Source: Bacteroidales bacterium (lineage in GTDB: Bacteria; Bacteroidota; Bacteroidia; Bacteroidales; DYOH01). Taken from it: 10,172 nt of DNA. The number at the start of each line of letters is the position of its first letter. Position 1 is the stretch's first letter. Under the pieces are notes generated by a model. The model saw only the letters and a list, made by a program, of their open reading frames with translations, did not search any database and was not told where the DNA came from. A program made the translations under genes and the position numbers. This document shows positions 6,145 to 10,172 of the stretch, one piece after another. Location of the stretch: positions 1 through 10,172 of the forward strand of contig DAOVUO010000054.1 in assembly GCA_030632545.1 (NCBI GenBank). The letters are read 5' to 3'.

Positions 6145-6194
6145 CTCATAATTATTGTATTTATTGCAGTTATTTTGAATTTATAAAAATATGC

Positions 6195-8525
6195 ATGTCG
6201 AAAATAGATACTGAAAAACTTAAGTTTGAAATAGAAAAACTTAAAGCTGAAAATACAGAGCTAAAACATGAGCTTGAGAGTGCTAATCTGAGATACGATT
6301 ATTTTTTAGAAAAATCGCCTGTTGGGATAATTATGATTGATAAAGGAATAATTACGTATGCTAATCCAAAGTTTTTACATCAACTTGGTTATTCTGATAT
6401 AAACGAAGTTAAACATAAAAAAATATTCGATTTTATAGCACCTGAATACAAAGATATAGCCATGCAACGCATGCAAAACATATATAAAACTGAAAGCGCA
6501 GCCATTTCAATAGAAGAAATATTTATTAAAAAAGATGGTAGCTTTATTAATGTAATGATTCTTGGCCGATTGATTAACTACGAATCTAAAAAACTAATTC
6601 AAGGATATATATACGACATAAGTGAAATAAAATTAGCGGCTGAGTTAAATATCTTATTTAAAAATTTATTTGAAAGTGCTCCTGATAGTCTTCTTATTCT
6701 TAATAATGAAGGTATAATACAAAATATTAACAATCAGTTTATGAAAGAAATTGAACTGAACGACAAGTCGATGATTATAGGCAAAAATTTCACTGATTTC
6801 TGTAAAAACATTAATTGGAAGATTATTTTTTCTAGATTAGCATCAACAGATAAACAGGAATGCAACGGTATTATTAAATCTGAAAACATTGCTAAAAAAA
6901 ACCATTGGCTAAAAATTGTAAGAATTAAAGATATTAAAGATAAAATCATAGTTTTCAGTAGAAATATTGATGAAAACCTTAACCACAAAAATCAAATTGA
7001 AAAACAAAACACTAAGCTAGAAAAAATAAATTCTGAGCTTAAATATTCTGAAACGAACTACAAAAAAATATTTAATGCAGTAAACGAATGCATTTTACTT
7101 TTAAACATTGATACTCGGAAAATTAATCAAGCTAATGAATCTTTTTTAAAACTATTTGGGTATAAGATGAGTGAAATACTAGATTTAAATCTTACTGATT
7201 TATTTGAAACAAGGGAGGAACTTGCTTCAAACAAACTAGTTAACATAGGAAAATACTTCCACAAAACAGAAAATCAGAATTACTTGGCCTTAGGAAGAAA
7301 AAAAGATGGAACTAAAATTTGGATTAGTTTGTACATAAAATACATTGAAATTAACCATAAAATTCACCTTCTAGTTTTACTTAATAATATTGATTTACTC
7401 GAAAAAAGCAAATCGGCACTCAAACGAAGTAAAACTATTTTCAAAGAATTATCTGAATTAAGTCAAGCAGGCATTTTCTTGTTTAATAATTCAGGTTTTA
7501 TCTATACAAACCCAGCTACTTCTACTATTACAGGCTATACTTCTGATGAATTAAAAACAATTACGATTGAAAATCTTATCCATCCTGATTCACTTTCGTA
7601 TTTTAAAAAAAAAAATATTATATCAACACAAATAAAAAACAAAACCACAAATTTTCAGTTAAAATTAATTTCAAAGGACAAATCAATTAAATGGATAGAT
7701 TATTCTGCTACTAAAATTGATTCTATTGAAAATAATGCAGCAATTGGAAATTTTGTAGATATTTCACAAAACAAAGCACACGAGAAAAAGCTTATTGCTG
7801 CTCGCAAAAAAGCAGAAGAATCGGATGAGTTAAAATCTGCCTTTTTGGCTAATATGTCACACGAAATTCGTACACCAATGAATGGAGTATTGGGTTTTGT
7901 TCAGCTTTTAAAGGAAAGTTCTGATCCAGAGCGAAACAATAAATTTTTAAATATTATTGAATCAAGTGCAAAACAACTACTAAATATTATTAACGACATA
8001 CTAGATTTATCAAAAATTGAAGCTGGTCAAGAAAAAATTAAATATTCTGAAATTAATATCTCACAATTATTTGAAAATATTTTCGAACTTTTTAAAATCC
8101 AAATTACATCAAAAAATAATGAAGTCAATCTAATTCTCGAAAATAATCAAACTAATGACATAATTATTTCTGACGAAAAACATCTTATTCAAATTTTAAA
8201 TAATTTGATTGGAAATGCATTAAAGTTTACTGAAAAAGGTGAAATTAGTTTTGGATATAAAAAAAAGAAAAACACCTTCATTTTTTATGTAAAAGATACT
8301 GGATTAGGTATTCCCGAAGATAAAAAAAACTTAGTTTTTATTCGTTTTGCACAAATACATACATACACAAAAACTACAGCAAGAGGAACTGGACTTGGTT
8401 TACCAATAACAAAAAAACTTGTAGAAATGCTTGGTGGTTCTATTTACTTTGAATCTAAAGAAAATATTGGAACTACCTTTTTTGTTGAATTACCAACAAA
8501 GCACAAAAAAATCATAAACACATAA
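6195..8525 (+). CDS. Soluble multi-PAS sensor histidine kinase
   Basis: The product is 776 residues with no transmembrane helix, so it is cytoplasmic. An N-terminal coiled coil (about 3-32) precedes four PAS-like domains at about 32-145 (SPVGIIMIDKGIITYANPKF), 152-262 (SAPDSLLILNNEGIIQNINN), 287-400 and 414-526 (TNPATSTITGYTSDEL), with a coiled-coil linker at about 262-290. HisKA follows with H-box FLANMSHEIRTPMNG and phospho-acceptor His556. HATPase_c shows N-box ILNNLIGNALKF (667-678), G1 DTGLGIP (701-707), an F-box-like FIRFAQ (715-720) and G2 GTGLGLPITKKLVEMLGG (731-748). The kinase core is intact. There is no receiver domain and no adjacent response regulator, so the partner is unknown. 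PAS2 is the most divergent. ATG at 6195 starts the coiled coil; the nearby ATG at 6191 is out of frame. An 11-A run in PAS4 (7605-7615) is a potential slippage site. The stop lies 27 bp from the stop of the convergent T9SS gene. Confidence 0.93.
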   Translation: MSKIDTEKLKFEIEKLKAENTELKHELESANLRYDYFLEKSPVGIIMIDKGIITYANPKFLHQLGYSDINEVKHKKIFDFIAPEYKDIAMQRMQNIYKTESAAISIEEIFIKKDGSFINVMILGRLINYESKKLIQGYIYDISEIKLAAELNILFKNLFESAPDSLLILNNEGIIQNINNQFMKEIELNDKSMIIGKNFTDFCKNINWKIIFSRLASTDKQECNGIIKSENIAKKNHWLKIVRIKDIKDKIIVFSRNIDENLNHKNQIEKQNTKLEKINSELKYSETNYKKIFNAVNECILLLNIDTRKINQANESFLKLFGYKMSEILDLNLTDLFETREELASNKLVNIGKYFHKTENQNYLALGRKKDGTKIWISLYIKYIEINHKIHLLVLLNNIDLLEKSKSALKRSKTIFKELSELSQAGIFLFNNSGFIYTNPATSTITGYTSDELKTITIENLIHPDSLSYFKKKNIISTQIKNKTTNFQLKLISKDKSIKWIDYSATKIDSIENNAAIGNFVDISQNKAHEKKLIAARKKAEESDELKSAFLANMSHEIRTPMNGVLGFVQLLKESSDPERNNKFLNIIESSAKQLLNIINDILDLSKIEAGQEKIKYSEINISQLFENIFELFKIQITSKNNEVNLILENNQTNDIIISDEKHLIQILNNLIGNALKFTEKGEISFGYKKKKNTFIFYVKDTGLGIPEDKKNLVFIRFAQIHTYTKTTARGTGLGLPITKKLVEMLGGSIYFESKENIGTTFFVELPTKHKKIINT
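7605..7615 (+). repeat. 11-adenine homopolymer inside the kinase PAS4
   Basis: The run encodes three lysines and part of an asparagine codon (residues 471-474). Loss or gain of one A brings an in-frame stop within about 10 or 25 codons, removing the kinase core. Homopolymers this long are prone to replication and transcriptional slippage, though in such AT-rich DNA it may be incidental. Confidence 0.6.
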
Positions 8526-8552
8526 TAGTCAAACAACTAAAGCAGAAAACCG

Positions 8553-10172
8553 CTACTTTACTATAAGCTTTCTTGTTGCAACAAACTCTTTTGTAGTGTA
8601 ACTTACTAAATAAATTCCTTTGCTTAGTTTTTGAGAACTTATAAGTATTTCTTTATCCGACTCAACAAAAGTTTTACGATACACCAAACTTCCAGAAATA
8701 TCTAAAATACTTACAGTTGCTCTATAATGCCTATTCCCAAGTAATTCAATAATAAAATCGCCAGTTGTTGGATTAGGATAAATACTGATTCTATGACTAT
8801 TCTCGTTAAGTGAAAATATTCCAACATTGTCTTCAATAGTAAAAACAATATCAACATTATCACTAGCTCCTTCTTCATCGGTAGCAACAAATTCAAGACT
8901 CTCCTCTCCTATCCAATTAGTGTCAACAGGACTAATTTCAGCAACCTGAGCCGTAATATCAACAAATAAATTTTGCTCACCAATAATTGTCCAAACTATA
9001 TCCGTATCGTGAGTAGAATTATCACTTACAAATTCATTTAAATAAATAATTTCAAAACTCTCACCTTTTTTTATCGTTTGGTTTGCTATTGCAGTAATTT
9101 CTGGTGCAAAATTCACGTAATTAACTGTAAATACTATATCTACTGTAGAGAATAAGTCAGCCTCATCGCTTGCTGTAAGTTGAATAGTTTCTGTTCCAAA
9201 CCATGAAGCTTCCTTAACTTCAATTTGCAATAATCTATCAACAATATTAATTGTGTAATAATCAGAATTACTTATTGACCAAACAATATTTACATCAGCA
9301 GTATAATCATCTTCAACATAATTATCAAGACTTATATCTGTAAACTCTTCACCTTGATTAATTGTTTGATCAGGAATTGCGCCAACAACTGGAGCTTCGT
9401 TTGCCGCTAAAACTGTAAATATAACTTGTGTTGTTCCAATCATACTAGCCTCATCGGTTGCAATAAAGCTAATAGTTTCGCTACCTAGCCAATTTGGATC
9501 TATGGCAGAAACACTTGCAAGTCCATTTACAATAGAAACAGCAAGATTTGTCGCATTTTCGTAACTATATACTAAGTTATCCACTGTTGTAATATCATCT
9601 GTTACAAAATTCTTTAAATTAATGTCGGTAAAGCTTTCGTTGGAATATATTGTTTGATTAGGAATAGATGACCAATTTGGCGAACCTGGCTCACCATACA
9701 ATCCATCTATACTTATATTATCAACATATACATAATCAAAAGCAAATAAATCGCCCACTAGCGAAAGCGCAAAATATGTGGGAACATCGCCAAAGGGTAA
9801 TTCAAAAATTGATGTATCTCTAATTGGGCCAATATCATTTCCATTAGGTGCTGATTCCACTAAAATTTTGATATCACTCCATGTTTCTTTATCCAACGAA
9901 GCTTGTAATTTGAATTGTACACCTGTATCATAAGTGTCAAAAAATAAATCTAAACTAAATTGAATTTCCTGAGCACCGTTTGGATTAATCATTGGTAAAA
10001 CAATTCGTGAACTTGCATTTTGTACATCTTCATAAATTGCTTTCAATTCACTTGCTACACCACCAGCTTCATTTGAAGAAAAAACTTCCCATCTATCAGT
10101 CACACCTGAGGAATTTACCTGCGTCCAGCAAAAAGGAAAACTTGTTTCTGAAAAATCCTCACTATAAGGCAA
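8553..10172 (-). CDS. T9SS cargo protein: choice-of-anchor-J-like domain, three cadherin-like repeats, type A sorting domain (5' end missing)
   Basis: The frame is open to the right edge, and the leucine codon TTG there is not a plausible start, so the signal peptide lies outside the window. The visible 539 residues begin with PYSEDFSETSFPFCWTQVN and continue to about residue 160 as a jelly-roll-like module (TDRWEVFSS, then YVYVDNISIDG) typical of choice-of-anchor-J/MAM-like domains of Bacteroidota. Three tandem repeats of about 95 residues follow (about 164-256, 258-351 and 354-446), each with an IPNQTI-like opening, a middle VxDD-like motif and a TDEA-like end, resembling cadherin-like domains. 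Residues about 462-539 are a T9SS type A sorting domain: ISIYPNPTTGDFIIEL, then VSILDISGSLVY, KLSKGIYLVSY and a terminal KLIVK. The protein should cross the outer membrane through T9SS and be surface-attached or released. An adhesin or binding role is inferred; no catalytic motif is visible. The stop is TAG at 8553-8555. Confidence 0.9.
   Translation of the reverse strand: MPYSEDFSETSFPFCWTQVNSSGVTDRWEVFSSNEAGGVASELKAIYEDVQNASSRIVLPMINPNGAQEIQFSLDLFFDTYDTGVQFKLQASLDKETWSDIKILVESAPNGNDIGPIRDTSIFELPFGDVPTYFALSLVGDLFAFDYVYVDNISIDGLYGEPGSPNWSSIPNQTIYSNESFTDINLKNFVTDDITTVDNLVYSYENATNLAVSIVNGLASVSAIDPNWLGSETISFIATDEASMIGTTQVIFTVLAANEAPVVGAIPDQTINQGEEFTDISLDNYVEDDYTADVNIVWSISNSDYYTINIVDRLLQIEVKEASWFGTETIQLTASDEADLFSTVDIVFTVNYVNFAPEITAIANQTIKKGESFEIIYLNEFVSDNSTHDTDIVWTIIGEQNLFVDITAQVAEISPVDTNWIGEESLEFVATDEEGASDNVDIVFTIEDNVGIFSLNENSHRISIYPNPTTGDFIIELLGNRHYRATVSILDISGSLVYRKTFVESDKEILISSQKLSKGIYLVSYTTKEFVATRKLIVK
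8835..9683 (-). repeat. Three tandem cadherin-like domain repeats within the T9SS protein
   Basis: The units correspond to about 9683-9405, 9401-9120 and 9113-8835. They share the opening IxNQTI or IPDQTI, a segment like FTDISLDNYVEDD, a central W or Y strand, then WxGxE and a TDEA or SDEA end before VIFTV or DIVFTV. The repeats have diverged at DNA level, so they are protein domains rather than recent duplications. Confidence 0.75.

Larger units (their letters stand above)
5507..6194. other. Large intergenic region between caspase operon and PAS kinase
   Basis: This 688-bp region separates two divergent transcription units. It is very AT-rich, and both strands are full of stops; only tiny ORFs of about 10 codons exist. 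From left to right it holds the caspase promoter (5547-5576), an AT-rich stretch to about 5840 in which I see nothing specific, copies of two elements shared with the 992-1173 spacer (5842-5857 and 5867-5882), a hairpin with a 13-bp direct repeat (5979-6025), and a 12-bp tandem repeat (6097-6144). No tRNA-like or recognisable riboswitch structure was seen. Confidence 0.6.

Noticed and set aside
6734..6988. Open frame antisense to the kinase PAS2
   Set aside because: It is a shadow frame rich in hydrophobic residues, as expected from the reverse of lysine- and asparagine-rich coding DNA.
8526..8552. Bidirectional terminator between the kinase and the T9SS gene
   Set aside because: The 27-bp gap has no inverted repeat.
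8711..8896. Second frame within the T9SS sorting-domain region
   Set aside because: It is a shadow of the sorting domain and third cadherin-like repeat.

Overview
The window looks like chromosomal DNA of a member of the Bacteroidota. The sequence is strongly AT-rich. It carries a secreted protein ending in a type IX secretion (T9SS) type A sorting domain and another with a signal peptide and PKD/cadherin-like body of the gliding/T9SS type. Starts lack purine-rich Shine-Dalgarno sequences, and the one clear promoter fits the Bacteroidetes -33/-7 pattern (TTG, 19 bp, TAnnTTTG). The DUF6702 and HupE/UreJ pair is also typical of this phylum. I cannot name a species.

Layout. (1) 1-991, minus: 5' part of a large secreted protein, running off the left edge. 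(2) 992-1173: intergenic DNA with short repeats. (3) 1174-1662, minus (DUF6702-like exported protein) and 1661-2245, plus (HupE/UreJ-like membrane protein): a divergent pair whose start codons overlap. (4) 2186-5506, minus: a tight two-gene operon. A caspase-family protein with one transmembrane helix and TPR-like repeats comes first, then an exported TPR plus formylglycine-generating-enzyme-like (FGE/SUMF1) protein whose 3' end overlaps the HupE gene. (5) 5507-6194: a 688-bp non-coding stretch holding the caspase promoter, a repeat shared with the 992-1173 spacer, a hairpin with a 13-bp direct repeat, and a fourfold 12-bp tandem repeat. (6) 6195-8525, plus: a soluble four-PAS histidine kinase. 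(7) 8553-10172, minus: the C-terminal part of a T9SS cargo protein with three cadherin-like repeats, running off the right edge.

Most interesting unit: the caspase/FGE-like operon. The predicted topology puts the caspase domain and W/YP repeats in the cytoplasm and the C-terminal TPR-like region in the periplasm, where the exported FGE-like protein would also be. The FGE-like protein lacks the cysteine pair used for formylglycine formation, so it is more likely a binding or sensing module than an enzyme. A periplasmic sensor feeding a cytoplasmic caspase-type protease through one membrane helix is an inference from this layout, not shown. The PAS kinase, the DUF6702/HupE pair and the two large secreted proteins have no visible functional link to that operon.
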